From contig NZ_CP063458.1 in NCBI RefSeq assembly GCF_015169395.1, positions 1,736,001 through 1,800,000 of the forward strand: 64,000 nt of DNA. Direction: 5' to 3'. The DNA comes from Humisphaera borealis. Its GTDB lineage: Bacteria > Planctomycetota > Phycisphaerae > Tepidisphaerales > Tepidisphaeraceae. The notes beneath the pieces are model-generated. The model saw only the letters and a list, made by a program, of their open reading frames with translations, did no database searches and was not told the origin of the DNA. Position numbers and translations under genes: made by a program. Below, piece by piece: positions 45,323 through 54,245 of the stretch. Positions within the stretch are counted from its first letter, which is position 1. Every line of letters begins with the position of its first letter.

Positions 45323-46882
45323 TCAAGCGGGTGTCGACTGGACGCCACACTTACCCAGAAAGTTCGACGTGATCCTTTGCACCCGCGCATCAGGCCCGTG
45401 CGGTCGACCGTAATGGCTGATCGGTGGCACCAATCCCGGCGGCTGGCTCAGGCCCATGCTCCAGAAAATGGTTGAGGCGTTGAACACCCAGTTCCCTTTC
45501 GGGCCGGGATATACCGTCGCGGTAAACGTCGCCGTCTTCTCGGCAGAGTTGATGGTCGTGTCGGTCGCGACCACTTCCAGACCGGCGATCTTCGCCGGGT
45601 CGCCGTGGAACTCCCAACCGACAAGACCCGGAATGCTTTCGCCTGCCTTCATACCCGTACCGGCGAACAGCCAATGGTTGGCCATGCCGGGTGCCACGGT
45701 CCAGTCGCCCGACCCGTTGAACGGCGTTACCGTGCGGGCACCGATGATCGAGCTTTCGTTGGGCAGGTCCAGACCGTCCAGATCGAACGGCCCCATCTGC
45801 AGCTTTTCCAGATCGGTCAGATTCCCAAACCGACCGGCGCGGTGGAAAACCCGATCGGGCCGCCCGTCGGTCGAAGCCACCAGGGGCGCTGCAAAGCAGG
45901 CCGAGTTCCCCGACAGAAACGCCGCCGACATTCCCCCGGCAATCGCCGACTTGACGTTCTGGAACATCTGCAGTGTCCAGTACTCATCGTGCCCGACGGA
46001 GAGGAAGACCCTTCCCCGCGTCAGCCGTTCGCCGCCGGCGTGCGTGTCGTGATTGGATATGTAGCTGACATCATACCCTTGGCTTTCCAGCCAGTAGCAC
46101 AGCGGAAACTCCCAGCAGAGAAACTCGCCGCTTCCGAAGGATAGGGCCTGATCGACCACCTGCGGGTACCGCCCATAAGGGCGATCGAAGCTGACGCGGG
46201 TTGTGCCGTTGAGCGCTTTGTTCGGCGGATCGGTGTCGTAGAGCGAATCGCTTTCGGGCCACTTGTTGTATGCCTGCCATGTGTTGTCGCTGCACTGGAA
46301 CAGCAGATCGGCCGGCCGGTCGTCCCGGACGATGAACACGACGTAACTCTGATAGCGATGGACGTCGCACGAGAGCTTGCCGAGGTAGACGCCACTGACG
46401 AAGTCGCCCGGCACCGTGAACTCGGCCGTCACCGGCCAGCGGCACTCGCGCAGCCGGTTGACGCCCCGCTCGGGAATCACTTGCGGTTTGACGGCGATCG
46501 GCCCGATCGTCTTTACATGTCGTCCGCCGAGGCCCTGGTAGTAGCCCATCCGGTATAAATCGATCGTGACGTTCGACGCCGGTGTGGTGCTGAGGTGGAA
46601 CGCGATCGTCTCGCCGGCGCGGACGCTGGTGTGCGAGCAGTAACCTTCGATCCGGCTCGTTCGGACGGCGTCCTTGCGATCCGGCCGGACATAGGTCAGT
46701 TGCCAATCGCCGGTGCCCGTTTTGGCGTTCTCAGCGGCGATCATGCCGCCTTTGGTCGCAGCCGCGGAGGCTCGCGGAAAGGCTGCCGCCGCTCCGATCA
46801 CCGCCGACGACTTCAGCAGATCGCGACGCGCGATGGACTTCGATCGATACGGGCGAGGACTCCTGGGCTCTCTGTTTGTCAT
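45323..46882 (-). CDS. N,N-dimethylformamidase beta-subunit-like protein (Tat-exported)
   Basis: The 519-residue protein starts with a Tat leader (SIARRDLLKSSAVIGAAAAFPRA). The body resembles the large-subunit domain of N,N-dimethylformamidase: GYCSHTSVRAGETIAFHLSTTPASNVTIDLYRMGYYQGLGGRHV, LLFQCSDNTWQAYNKWPESDSLYD, FLCWEFPLCYWLESQGYDVSYISNHDTH, VFLSVGHDEYWTLQMFQNVKSAIAGGMSAAFLSGNSACF. In that family a mononuclear metal and a glutamine-amidotransferase-like fold hydrolyse amides; substrates of planctomycete relatives are unknown. The start ATG overlaps the stop of the preceding gene by four bases (ATGA), so translation is coupled to the PVC cytochrome gene. Confidence 0.88.
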   Translation of the reverse strand: MTNREPRSPRPYRSKSIARRDLLKSSAVIGAAAAFPRASAAATKGGMIAAENAKTGTGDWQLTYVRPDRKDAVRTSRIEGYCSHTSVRAGETIAFHLSTTPASNVTIDLYRMGYYQGLGGRHVKTIGPIAVKPQVIPERGVNRLRECRWPVTAEFTVPGDFVSGVYLGKLSCDVHRYQSYVVFIVRDDRPADLLFQCSDNTWQAYNKWPESDSLYDTDPPNKALNGTTRVSFDRPYGRYPQVVDQALSFGSGEFLCWEFPLCYWLESQGYDVSYISNHDTHAGGERLTRGRVFLSVGHDEYWTLQMFQNVKSAIAGGMSAAFLSGNSACFAAPLVASTDGRPDRVFHRAGRFGNLTDLEKLQMGPFDLDGLDLPNESSIIGARTVTPFNGSGDWTVAPGMANHWLFAGTGMKAGESIPGLVGWEFHGDPAKIAGLEVVATDTTINSAEKTATFTATVYPGPKGNWVFNASTIFWSMGLSQPPGLVPPISHYGRPHGPDARVQRITSNFLGKCGVQSTPA

Positions 46883-49800
46883 CGCCGTACCTCCTTCAGG
46901 AAGGCGATCACGTCAGCCAGTTCCTGCTTCGTCATCGCCGCTTCCATGCCATCGGGCATCAGCGACAACGGGCTCGGACGGATGTCGATCACCTGGCTTC
47001 GCGGCAAACGGCGGACGTCCTGCGGGCCTGTGGCGACGACGATCTCGTCGCGCGATTCTGTCGTGACGATGCCGACGATCTTGTCTTCGCCGCGGATGTC
47101 CACGTAGACGGGGTCGTACCCGCGAACGAAGCTGACGCTGGGGAAGACGATCGCCTCCAGCAGATCGCGCTCGCTGCGCGTCTTGCCGATGTTGGTCAGG
47201 TCCGGCCCCAGCCGGCCGCCCAGGTATCCCACGGCGTGGCAGTTGATGCACGACGCCTTCTTGCCAAGGAACACAGCCTGACCCCGGCTGAAATCTCCCT
47301 TGGGCAGTTCGGACAGCAACTTGTCGAGGTGGGCACTCTGTTCTGCGGCGCTGGCGTTGAGTTCCTTTAGCAGCAACTCACCCGCGTCGCGTATGGTTTG
47401 CGGGTACTTGGCCAGCGTCGCCTTGAGGACATCGGAGCGCAGTCCCTTCTTACCCGGCGACGCCTTCAGCGACGCCACCAGCTTCTCTCCGAGCGGCTGA
47501 CCGATCGCACCTCGCTCGAAAGCCGGGAGCAGCTTTGGCAGTTCCATCGGCCCGACCCCCCGCAGCGTCTCGGCCAGTGCAAGCTGCTGATCGGCCGTAA
47601 GACCCGCGCGGGCGAGCATTGCGGCCGCACCGCCACGAACCTGAAGCGGCTGGGTGGGCGCAAGCCATCCAGTCAGGTCGGCGAAGAGTTCAGCATCGAC
47701 GTCCTTTGGCGTTCCGGCACCGAGAAGGGCATCGACCCGAACCGCCTCTGCGACAGTGGGGCTGCCGCCGATCTTCCGTAGCGCATTCTGAAGGGAAACG
47801 CGACCGGCCTTGGGTTGCGGCAGTGACCGGGCAACTGAAACGGCCAGCGGAAGTTCATGTTCCGGTACGTCAGGCAGGACGGCGGCCAACCTGTCGAGCC
47901 AATCGGTCGGTGTCTCTGCCAGGCCGGCCGCCGCCATCGCACGGTAGACGACGTTGCGCGTTCCCGTGGCGGATCGACCATCGAGGACACTCGTCATCAG
48001 TCGCGATACCGCCGGCGAAGTACTCAGGCGGGCGAGCAACTCGGCCAGTTCCAGCTGTGCTGCTTCCGTCGCCGGCGGCGATTCCAATCGTCTGCCGAAG
48101 TGCAGGCTCGCGGCGTCGCCCCACTCGGGGTGATGGCCGACAATCCAGGCGGCCGTCCGGCGCATCCTCGCCGTACCGCTGTCCAGCAGTGGAAGAACCT
48201 TGTCCGAAGCAAGACCGCCGTCCTTCATCTGGTCGAGCGCCACAAGCCCCACCCGCCGCCGGGAATCCGAGGGGCTGGAAAGCCCGGCCAGCGTGCCCCC
48301 GGCGTCGCCGATCTCGATCAGCGCATAAATCAGGCTGTGTTCCAGAATGCGCGTAGCCGGGTTGGCCGGGGCGCCGCTGGCGTCGGGTTCGAAGTCGCCC
48401 AGCTTTCCTGCGGCTTCCAGCAGCGCCGGCACGGCACGGCGATCGCCGATACGGCCGAGCGCTTCGGCCGCGGCCCGCGCCAGCGCCGGGTCTTCGCCCA
48501 GCACGTGCGTCAGCAGGTCGTCTACGGCGTCGCGGTCACGCCAGAGGCTTGCGGCAGAAATGGCGGCGTGAGCCACGGCCGGGTCGATCAGAAGCGCCGC
48601 CCGATTGGCCGCTCGCGCCGCCGGAACGTCGATCCGTGACAGAGCCCAGATCGCCTCGCGGCGGACGGTGGCCGAGCGATGCGATCGGATCACTTCGGCC
48701 AGCGCAGCGACCGACTTCTCTCCGCCGCGGATCAGCTCGCCCGCCGCCCGCCGACGTACTGCCCCACGGTCGTCGGCGAGAAGTGCAGCCAGTGCGGGTT
48801 CATCCAGTGACGGCCAGGCGATAGACCTGCCGTACGGGTCAGCCACCTTCGCCTGCCCCTTCTTGCGGATCCGGTAGATCGCGCCCATGACGTCGGGGCG
48901 GGCGAGCACCGATGTCGGACAGCACACCTTGTACCACCCGCCGGTATCGACAACGAGCAGGCTTCCGTCCGAGTCTTCGAGCACATCCGTCGGGTGGAAA
49001 TCGGGGTGCTCGCTCGCGAGCAGGTCTGTGTCCTTCGTTTTGTAAGTGGCCCCGTCAGCGATCAGTTCATGGAGAACGACTTTGCGCAGGTTGAAATAGC
49101 ATGCGAGCAGGTTGTCGCGGTGCCCACCGCCCCAGAGACTCTGAGTACCGGCGATGATTCCCGCCGGTGCCGCCGCACCCTGATGGGACAACACCGGCAT
49201 CAGACCGCCGGTGACAATGTGGCCCCTCAGCACATCATGCTGCTTGCCGTAAACTCCTCCGTAGATGGCATGAATCAACCCATCTCGCCGCCCTGCCGCC
49301 GGCTGCTGGAAGAACGTGCAGCTCAAGATGCGCTCGCCGGTGGATAGAAACGCAACGCCGACGGGGTTATCCATTCCGCCGGTGAGGACCGATTCCAGGC
49401 GAGATCCGTCCGGCCGGCTGCGGAAGATGTGCGACGCCTTGGTAACAAGCTTCCTGTCGCCGACGAGAGCGTGCGTTTGCTCGGCGAACGCTCCCTTGCA
49501 CCAGTAGAACCACCCGTCGCGGCCGAGGTACGGGCCGTGCAGGTCGTTCCCGCATCCGGTGAGGGTCTTGCCGTCAAACCATACTTCGCGTTTCTCGGCT
49601 ACCCCGTCTCCGTCGGCATCGGTGAGCTTCCAGATTTCCGGTGGCGCGGCGACGTACAGCGAACCTTCGTGCCAAAGGCAACCTTCAGGGAACATCATCC
49701 GGTCGGCGAACATGGTGCTGGTATCGAACTTGCCGTCACCATCAGAATCGACCAGGCGACGAATGCGGTGAGGCTTTGCGGCGAGCTGCTTCTCCGCCTT

Positions 49801-50019
49801 CTCCGACATCCCGCCGGAATCGGTGACGTACAGACGCCCCTGATCGTCGAGCGATACAGAGATCGGCCGTTCGACGAGCGGCGCTGACGCGACCAGTTCG
49901 ACTTCAAATCCCTCGGCGACCTGAAGTGTTCTGCCGCCTAGCGTCACTTCGCCGGCACCGACGCTGCGTGCGGGAATAGTGATGAGCACGACGGCCAGGC
50001 AACAGCTACGTAGCGACAT
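46879..50019 (-). CDS. PVC-type haem-binding CxxCH protein with propeller and HEAT repeats
   Basis: The 1046-residue protein has a signal peptide (MSLRSCCLAVVLITIPARSVGA). An N-terminal dehydrogenase-like propeller (GFEVELVASAPLVERPISVSLDDQGRLYVTDSGG; HEGSLYVAAPPEIWKLTDADGDGVAEKREV; GMDNPVGVAFLSTGERI) is followed by HEAT-like helical repeats (EALGRIGDRRAVPALLEAAGKLG) and a C-terminal cytochrome c domain with CINCH and GGRLGPDLTNIGKTRSERDLLEAIVFPSVSFVRGY. This is the classic planctomycete/verrucomicrobial arrangement, thought to oxidise sugars or related compounds outside the cytoplasm. ATG at 50019 has GAGG ten bases upstream; the in-frame GTG at 50037 was rejected. Its stop overlaps the next start. 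Confidence 0.93.
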   Translation of the reverse strand: MSLRSCCLAVVLITIPARSVGAGEVTLGGRTLQVAEGFEVELVASAPLVERPISVSLDDQGRLYVTDSGGMSEKAEKQLAAKPHRIRRLVDSDGDGKFDTSTMFADRMMFPEGCLWHEGSLYVAAPPEIWKLTDADGDGVAEKREVWFDGKTLTGCGNDLHGPYLGRDGWFYWCKGAFAEQTHALVGDRKLVTKASHIFRSRPDGSRLESVLTGGMDNPVGVAFLSTGERILSCTFFQQPAAGRRDGLIHAIYGGVYGKQHDVLRGHIVTGGLMPVLSHQGAAAPAGIIAGTQSLWGGGHRDNLLACYFNLRKVVLHELIADGATYKTKDTDLLASEHPDFHPTDVLEDSDGSLLVVDTGGWYKVCCPTSVLARPDVMGAIYRIRKKGQAKVADPYGRSIAWPSLDEPALAALLADDRGAVRRRAAGELIRGGEKSVAALAEVIRSHRSATVRREAIWALSRIDVPAARAANRAALLIDPAVAHAAISAASLWRDRDAVDDLLTHVLGEDPALARAAAEALGRIGDRRAVPALLEAAGKLGDFEPDASGAPANPATRILEHSLIYALIEIGDAGGTLAGLSSPSDSRRRVGLVALDQMKDGGLASDKVLPLLDSGTARMRRTAAWIVGHHPEWGDAASLHFGRRLESPPATEAAQLELAELLARLSTSPAVSRLMTSVLDGRSATGTRNVVYRAMAAAGLAETPTDWLDRLAAVLPDVPEHELPLAVSVARSLPQPKAGRVSLQNALRKIGGSPTVAEAVRVDALLGAGTPKDVDAELFADLTGWLAPTQPLQVRGGAAAMLARAGLTADQQLALAETLRGVGPMELPKLLPAFERGAIGQPLGEKLVASLKASPGKKGLRSDVLKATLAKYPQTIRDAGELLLKELNASAAEQSAHLDKLLSELPKGDFSRGQAVFLGKKASCINCHAVGYLGGRLGPDLTNIGKTRSERDLLEAIVFPSVSFVRGYDPVYVDIRGEDKIVGIVTTESRDEIVVATGPQDVRRLPRSQVIDIRPSPLSLMPDGMEAAMTKQELADVIAFLKEVRR

Positions 50020-50087
50020 GCGACGACCTCGTGGCACAGGTTTCGATCCTGTGGCAATGTGATATGCCGAGCAGCCCCCAACGACTG

Positions 50088-51311
50088 TTAGCCCGTGATC
50101 TTCGAAGTGTTGATCGAGGCTTCCGACGGCCCGCCCGCACGGCGGCCGGCCTTGATCGTCTCCACGATTCTGACCCCGCCATTGTCAGCCGTAAACAAGA
50201 CCAGGTCGGCCGGGGCACCCACAGCGATTCCCGCAGACTGGGGACGCCCCATCAGCGACGCCGGGCGGACCGATGCCATGTCCCACGCGTCGGCAGACGT
50301 CGCCAGGCCTCGGCCGATGAGATGACTGATGTGATGAGGCAGCATCTGGGCGGAGCCAGCCAGCAGCCTGGGATTGGAAGCCAGGTGCAGCCGCCCTTCC
50401 GGCGTTAGCACGACATCGCCGCCAACTGGCTGTGTGTAAGTGCCGGCGGGCATTCCGGCGAGCGACACAGCGTCACTGACGACGATCGCCTTGTCACCCT
50501 TGACCTTGAGAATCACCTTCAACACCTGGTCGGGAAGGTGGAACCCGTCAGCAATGACGCAGGTCCAAAGCTCGTCCTGGGCGAGTTGCTCCCAAAGGTA
50601 ATTCGGGTGCCGGGGAAGCATCAGGTGAGCGCCGTTGCCCAGATGTGTCGATAGGCGCGCCCCGGCAGCGACGGCGGCGGCAATCTGCTCCGGGGTCGCC
50701 GAGGTGTGGCCGATCGATACGGTGATTCCACCGGCCACGCATCGCTCGATAAACCCCGAGCTTTCCGGCCACTCCGGCGACATCGTCACAATCTTCACTC
50801 TGCCGTCGGACGCATCCTGCCAGCGAGAGATCAGGTCCCAATCTGGCGCGCGAACGTACTGCAATGCATGTGCACCGCGCGCACCATCTTCCGGCGAAAT
50901 AAACGGGCCTTCGAGATGGATTCCGGCAATACCGTCGGCCGTCACACGATCGGCTTCACAAGCGCGAGCAATGTCTCCGGCCGCCTGCGCGATCGCATCA
51001 GGCGAGTTGGTGATGATGGTCGGGTAAAAGGACGTGACGCCCTGCTGCCACAGCAGGCGAACCGAGTCGCCGATGGTCTCCGGTGAGATCGGCGGACGAT
51101 TGAAATCGCGGCCGAGGTAACCGTTCACCTGCAGATCAACCAGGCCGGGGCCGACAAACGTAGGGGCGCGCGGTCGGGTGCCCTCCGGTGCGGCGATCGG
51201 TTCTACCGAGCGAATAATGCCGCCGTCGATGCCGATCGAGACGGGATGTCCGGTGGCGTAGTGCAGGGCGTCCACACGCTTCACCAGATCTCGTGGTGCC
51301 TCCGCTGTCAT
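50088..51311 (-). CDS. nagA: N-acetylglucosamine-6-phosphate deacetylase
   Basis: The 407-residue amidohydrolase removes acetate from GlcNAc-6-phosphate. Metal and substrate motifs are GPGLVDLQVNGYLGRDFN, GIHLEGPFISPEDGARGAH (the metal glutamate), GHTSATPEQI, THLGNGAHLMLPRHPNY, CVIADGFHLP and the catalytic aspartate in VVSDAVSLAGMPAGTY. The ATG at 51311 sits in a family C repeat that also gives CGGAG nine bases upstream; a GTG further in (LVKRV) is an alternative, since the conserved part begins near residue 12. nagB precedes it by a 149-base gap filled with an inverted repeat pair. It is the third gene of a likely amino-sugar operon. Confidence 0.94.
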   Translation of the reverse strand: MTAEAPRDLVKRVDALHYATGHPVSIGIDGGIIRSVEPIAAPEGTRPRAPTFVGPGLVDLQVNGYLGRDFNRPPISPETIGDSVRLLWQQGVTSFYPTIITNSPDAIAQAAGDIARACEADRVTADGIAGIHLEGPFISPEDGARGAHALQYVRAPDWDLISRWQDASDGRVKIVTMSPEWPESSGFIERCVAGGITVSIGHTSATPEQIAAAVAAGARLSTHLGNGAHLMLPRHPNYLWEQLAQDELWTCVIADGFHLPDQVLKVILKVKGDKAIVVSDAVSLAGMPAGTYTQPVGGDVVLTPEGRLHLASNPRLLAGSAQMLPHHISHLIGRGLATSADAWDMASVRPASLMGRPQSAGIAVGAPADLVLFTADNGGVRIVETIKAGRRAGGPSEASINTSKITG

Positions 51312-51333
51312 CCTGAAGTACTCCGAAGGACCT
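51304..51333 (-). repeat. Repeat family C, copy 2 (contains the nagA start codon)
   Basis: Matches the DUF1501 copy at 29 of 30 bases: GCTGTCATCC, TGAAGTACT, CCGAAGGACCT. It is inverted relative to the copy at 51413-51448. Confidence 0.85.
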
Positions 51334-51412
51334 GGCATCAAAACCGCAAGATGTTCGATCATCGGAGCGGACCGTCGATGGTCCTCCTCTGATCACAAGC
51401 CATTCGTCCATT

Positions 51413-51448
51413 GGTACAAGGCCCTTCGCCGTACCTCCGGATGACAGC
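51413..51448 (+). repeat. Repeat family C, copy 3 (inverted, decayed)
   Basis: Read on the minus strand it matches copy 1 at 32 of 36 bases, including the distal CCTTGTACC. In its own start-codon sense, ATG ACA GCC is followed at once by TGA and the GGAG is lost. It lies 12 bases from the nagB stop. Confidence 0.8.
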
Positions 51449-51460
51449 CTGACCCTAGTG

Positions 51461-52252
51461 TCACGCGCCCGCGTAAGAGTCCTTGTCCACATACATCGTG
51501 CAGTCCGCATGTCGTCGCAGGACCGTGCTGGGGCACTCCGTGCCGATCGCGCCGTTGAGCGTGCGGGTCACGGCGTTTCGCTTGGTTGGGCCGGGGACGC
51601 TGCAAAAAAGGTGCGTGCCCGACATCAAAGTCGGAATCGTCAGCGTCAGCGCGTGCGTCGGCACCGAAGCAAAACTCGGGAAGCAGCCGTCGTTCACTTG
51701 CTGCTGGCGACAGGCGTCGTCGAGCTCGACTACCTTGATCGTTTCGGCGTCGTCGAACTTCGCGACCGGCGGGTCATTGAATGCAATATGACCGTTCTCG
51801 CCAATGCCCAGGCAGACGATGTCGATCGGCCCGGCGCGAAGTAAGTCGCCGTACCTTCGGCACTCGGCCGCGGCGTCGTTGGCGCTGTCGATGAAGTTCA
51901 CCACGCCAGGCCGAACCAGGTCAAAGATGTGCCGCCGAAGATACTGGCCGAACCGTTGCGGCGCATCGGTCGCCAGGCCGATGTATTCGTCCATGTGGAA
52001 CGCCGTCACGCGCGACCAGTCGATGCCGTTCGTCGCGGCCAGCGTGGAGAGCGTTTCGTTCTGCGAAGGCGCCGCGGCGAAGATCATGCGTACGGTGACC
52101 TTGGTCGCCAGCAAAGCCTTCAGGCGAGTTGCGACATCCGAACCCGCGGCTGCGCCCATCGCCTGTCGAGTAGCGAATGCCTTGACCTTAAGCCTGTCTA
52201 CGGTTCGCTCATTCACTGGCGAACTTCCTGCGAGTGAAGGGGTCACGGGCAT
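51461..52252 (-). CDS. nagB: Glucosamine-6-phosphate deaminase
   Basis: The 263-residue isomerase/deaminase turns glucosamine 6-phosphate into fructose 6-phosphate and ammonia. Typical motifs are AAPSQNETLSTLAATNGIDWSRVTAFHMDEYIG (phosphate and catalytic Asp region), GIGENGHIAFNDPP (catalytic His and general-acid loop) and GTECPSTVLRRHADCTMYVDKDS. The GENGHIAFNDPP form belongs to the short-deaminase subgroup. An AAGGAG lies upstream within the tail of the preceding isomerase gene, whose stop is only five bases from the ATG. Together with nagA it forms an amino-sugar degradation pair. Confidence 0.93.
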   Translation of the reverse strand: MPVTPSLAGSSPVNERTVDRLKVKAFATRQAMGAAAGSDVATRLKALLATKVTVRMIFAAAPSQNETLSTLAATNGIDWSRVTAFHMDEYIGLATDAPQRFGQYLRRHIFDLVRPGVVNFIDSANDAAAECRRYGDLLRAGPIDIVCLGIGENGHIAFNDPPVAKFDDAETIKVVELDDACRQQQVNDGCFPSFASVPTHALTLTIPTLMSGTHLFCSVPGPTKRNAVTRTLNGAIGTECPSTVLRRHADCTMYVDKDSYAGA

Positions 52253-52257
52253 GATTA

Positions 52258-53112
52258 CTAAATCTCCTTCCAGATCGTGCGAAGTGCGTCCAGCGACAGC
52301 TGGCTTCCAGTCTTCTGCGGGCAGCCGGCCGGAATGAAATGTGTCTCGATGGTAAACAAGCCGTCGTAACCGTCAGCCTTAAGCGCCCTGAGTTGGGCCA
52401 GCAGGGCCAGATCGCCAGACCCCATCGGCACACATCGCGCCGATCCGTCTTTACGGTGGTAGGCGTCCTTCAGATGGACATGAGCCAGGACATCTTTGAC
52501 GTGTTCGTAACCTGCGGGAAACGCTTCGCGGCCGCCATAGACTTCGTTGCCCGGATCCCAGAGTGCCCGCAGTGACGGCGAATTGACGCCCCGGACAAGG
52601 TCGGAGACCTCGGCGGCGAAGCCTCCGTTGCAAGACGGTTCGTTCTCCAGCAGTAGAAGGACGTCGTGCTTTGCTGCGATATCTGCCGCTCGGCGAAGCT
52701 GGGCGATGATCTCCGCCCGATGGTTGGCCGGCTCGATCTCCCGCCAGAATGAAAAGATCCGGATGCGCCGGGTACCCAGCAGCTTCGCGATCTCGATCAC
52801 CCTCGCGAGCTTGTCGAAATGGGCCGCGACAGATTCTTCCTGCTGTCCGAACCGGTCGCCGGACGCCACAGGACGCGAGGGATCAAGTGCACATTTGAAG
52901 ACGGGGGAAGAAATGCCCGAAACGAAAAGCCCGCGTGATTCGACACGATCTCGCACGCGCCGGACCTGGTCGTCGGCGAGCGTCGCGATGTTGACGCCGT
53001 CCACCACCCTGACTTCCGTATGCCGCAGGCCGTTACCCGCAATCCAGTCGAGGGCCTCATCAAACCGGGCCGACACTTCATCACTGAGAATGCCTACGCG
53101 CTGAAAATCCAT
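52258..53112 (-). CDS. Sugar phosphate isomerase/epimerase (AP-endonuclease-2-type TIM barrel)
   Basis: The 284-residue protein starts MDFQRVGILSDEVSARFDEAL. It has the xylose-isomerase-like TIM barrel: RHTEVRVVDGVNIATL, KLLGTRRIRIFSFWREIEP, DVLLLLENEPSCNGGFAAEVSDL (metal Glu), LRALWDPGNEVYGG (metal Asp), HVHLKDAYHRKDGSARCVPMGSGDL (metal His/Asp) and GLFTIETHFIP (metal Glu). The metal set is intact, so it is probably an active sugar isomerase or epimerase. GGAGCGGAG precedes the ATG at 53112. It is the first gene of the nag operon, which suggests an amino-sugar or sialic-acid-related substrate, but this is inference. Confidence 0.88.
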   Translation of the reverse strand: MDFQRVGILSDEVSARFDEALDWIAGNGLRHTEVRVVDGVNIATLADDQVRRVRDRVESRGLFVSGISSPVFKCALDPSRPVASGDRFGQQEESVAAHFDKLARVIEIAKLLGTRRIRIFSFWREIEPANHRAEIIAQLRRAADIAAKHDVLLLLENEPSCNGGFAAEVSDLVRGVNSPSLRALWDPGNEVYGGREAFPAGYEHVKDVLAHVHLKDAYHRKDGSARCVPMGSGDLALLAQLRALKADGYDGLFTIETHFIPAGCPQKTGSQLSLDALRTIWKEI

Positions 53113-53278
53113 CGACTCCGCTCCTGCCTTCGTTGGTTGCGACAGACGGATAAGCCTTCGCAGGAGCGGGATGATACCAAGGAGTGAGGGCCGGTGGCAT
53201 GGCGCAAGCCGCGGCGCAACCATTGCCGTACAAGACGGCTGGCGCCGACGCGAGAGTTCTGGCTCGCTGTGCAGGTTC

Positions 53279-53665
53279 TTATGCGGCCGTTGCCGCGGTT
53301 TCCTTGGACTTCTGGAGCGTCTGCACGACCTTCTGGATGAACGATTCCGGCGTGAAAGGCTTGACGAGGTAGTTGTTCACGCCGGCCTTGAGCGCCTCGA
53401 TGATCCGAGGCTTCTCCGTTTCGGTGGTGCACATGATGATCGGCGTGTTCTTGTCGATCGCGCGGAGTGCGCGAACGAACGTAATGCCGTCCATGGTGGG
53501 CATGTTCCAGTCGCAGATGATCAGCGCGACCGGCCCCGACTTGGCGATCGCCGCCAGCGCGTCGGCACCGTGACCGGCTTCGAGAAACTCGGCGCCGATC
53601 TTTTCCAGCATCTTGCGCTGAACGCCCCGCATCATTTGAGAATCGTCGACGAGAAGAATTTTCAT
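53279..53665 (-). CDS. cheY: Chemotaxis response regulator CheY (last gene of the che operon)
   Basis: The 128-residue single receiver domain has the acidic pair D7-D8, phospho-acceptor D52 (IICDWNMPTMDG), T80 and K102 (YLVKPFTPE), the full CheY set. Phosphorylated by CheA, it would bind the flagellar switch or another motility output. GAGG lies eight bases before the ATG at 53665. It lies ten bases from a CheX gene, the expected phosphatase partner, and is the downstream end of the operon that begins with cheA. Confidence 0.95.
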   Translation of the reverse strand: MKILLVDDSQMMRGVQRKMLEKIGAEFLEAGHGADALAAIAKSGPVALIICDWNMPTMDGITFVRALRAIDKNTPIIMCTTETEKPRIIEALKAGVNNYLVKPFTPESFIQKVVQTLQKSKETAATAA

Positions 53666-53675
53666 GTCTGTGGCC

Positions 53676-54194
53676 TCACGCTGCCTGCTGCTGGACGAGA
53701 GTAATTTCAACTGAGAACGACGCATCACCGACACGACACGGAATGACCGCGCCGACCGGTGCGGGAGGATCGATTTCCACGCCGATCCAAACCTTTGGGA
53801 CAGAAATTCGCGTGCGAATACCAAGCTTCGCCTTGGCGGCACCGGCAATCATGTTGGACAGTTCACCGACCGTATCCGCCATCTCCGCACTGTGCAGATC
53901 AAAGGTCATGCCTGTAAACGCTTTTCCCATCGCGTGCGCGGCGGCCGGCTCGAGCCGCAGGCACATATTGCCGCGATACTCGCCGGAAAAGTCGATGCGG
54001 CCGCAGATGTCAGTCGGCGCCGATCGGCTCGTCGTCGCGGAGAGCTCGGAGACTTCGACCGGGCAACCCAGCATCTTTTCGAAAAGCTGGGCGATCGCAT
54101 CGACGAAGGGCAGCGTCAGCGAAAGCCGTTGGCCGCACACCTTTGTTGCCGATGGTCCGGCCGGCGTCTCCCGCTTTGCAGTGATTACATTCAT
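53676..54194 (-). CDS. cheX: CheX-type CheY-phosphatase (copy 1)
   Basis: The 172-residue protein matches the CheX/CheC/FliY phosphatase fold. It has SLTLPFVDAIAQLFEKMLGCPVEV, then GRIDFSGEYRGNMCLRLEPAAAHAMGKAF and the active-site helix MADTVGELSNMIAGAAKAKL, in which E and N of ExxN (E-L-S-N) remove phosphate from CheY-P. Unlike the two-site CheC, one such helix is visible. The N-terminal 30 residues are variable. It is between cheB and the last cheY. Whether it acts on both CheY proteins of the operon is open. Confidence 0.88.
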   Translation of the reverse strand: MNVITAKRETPAGPSATKVCGQRLSLTLPFVDAIAQLFEKMLGCPVEVSELSATTSRSAPTDICGRIDFSGEYRGNMCLRLEPAAAHAMGKAFTGMTFDLHSAEMADTVGELSNMIAGAAKAKLGIRTRISVPKVWIGVEIDPPAPVGAVIPCRVGDASFSVEITLVQQQAA

Positions 54195-54245
54195 TCGGGT
54201 CTCTCTGGTTCACCGGACGATCCCAACGGCAAGGCTCGTTACCTC

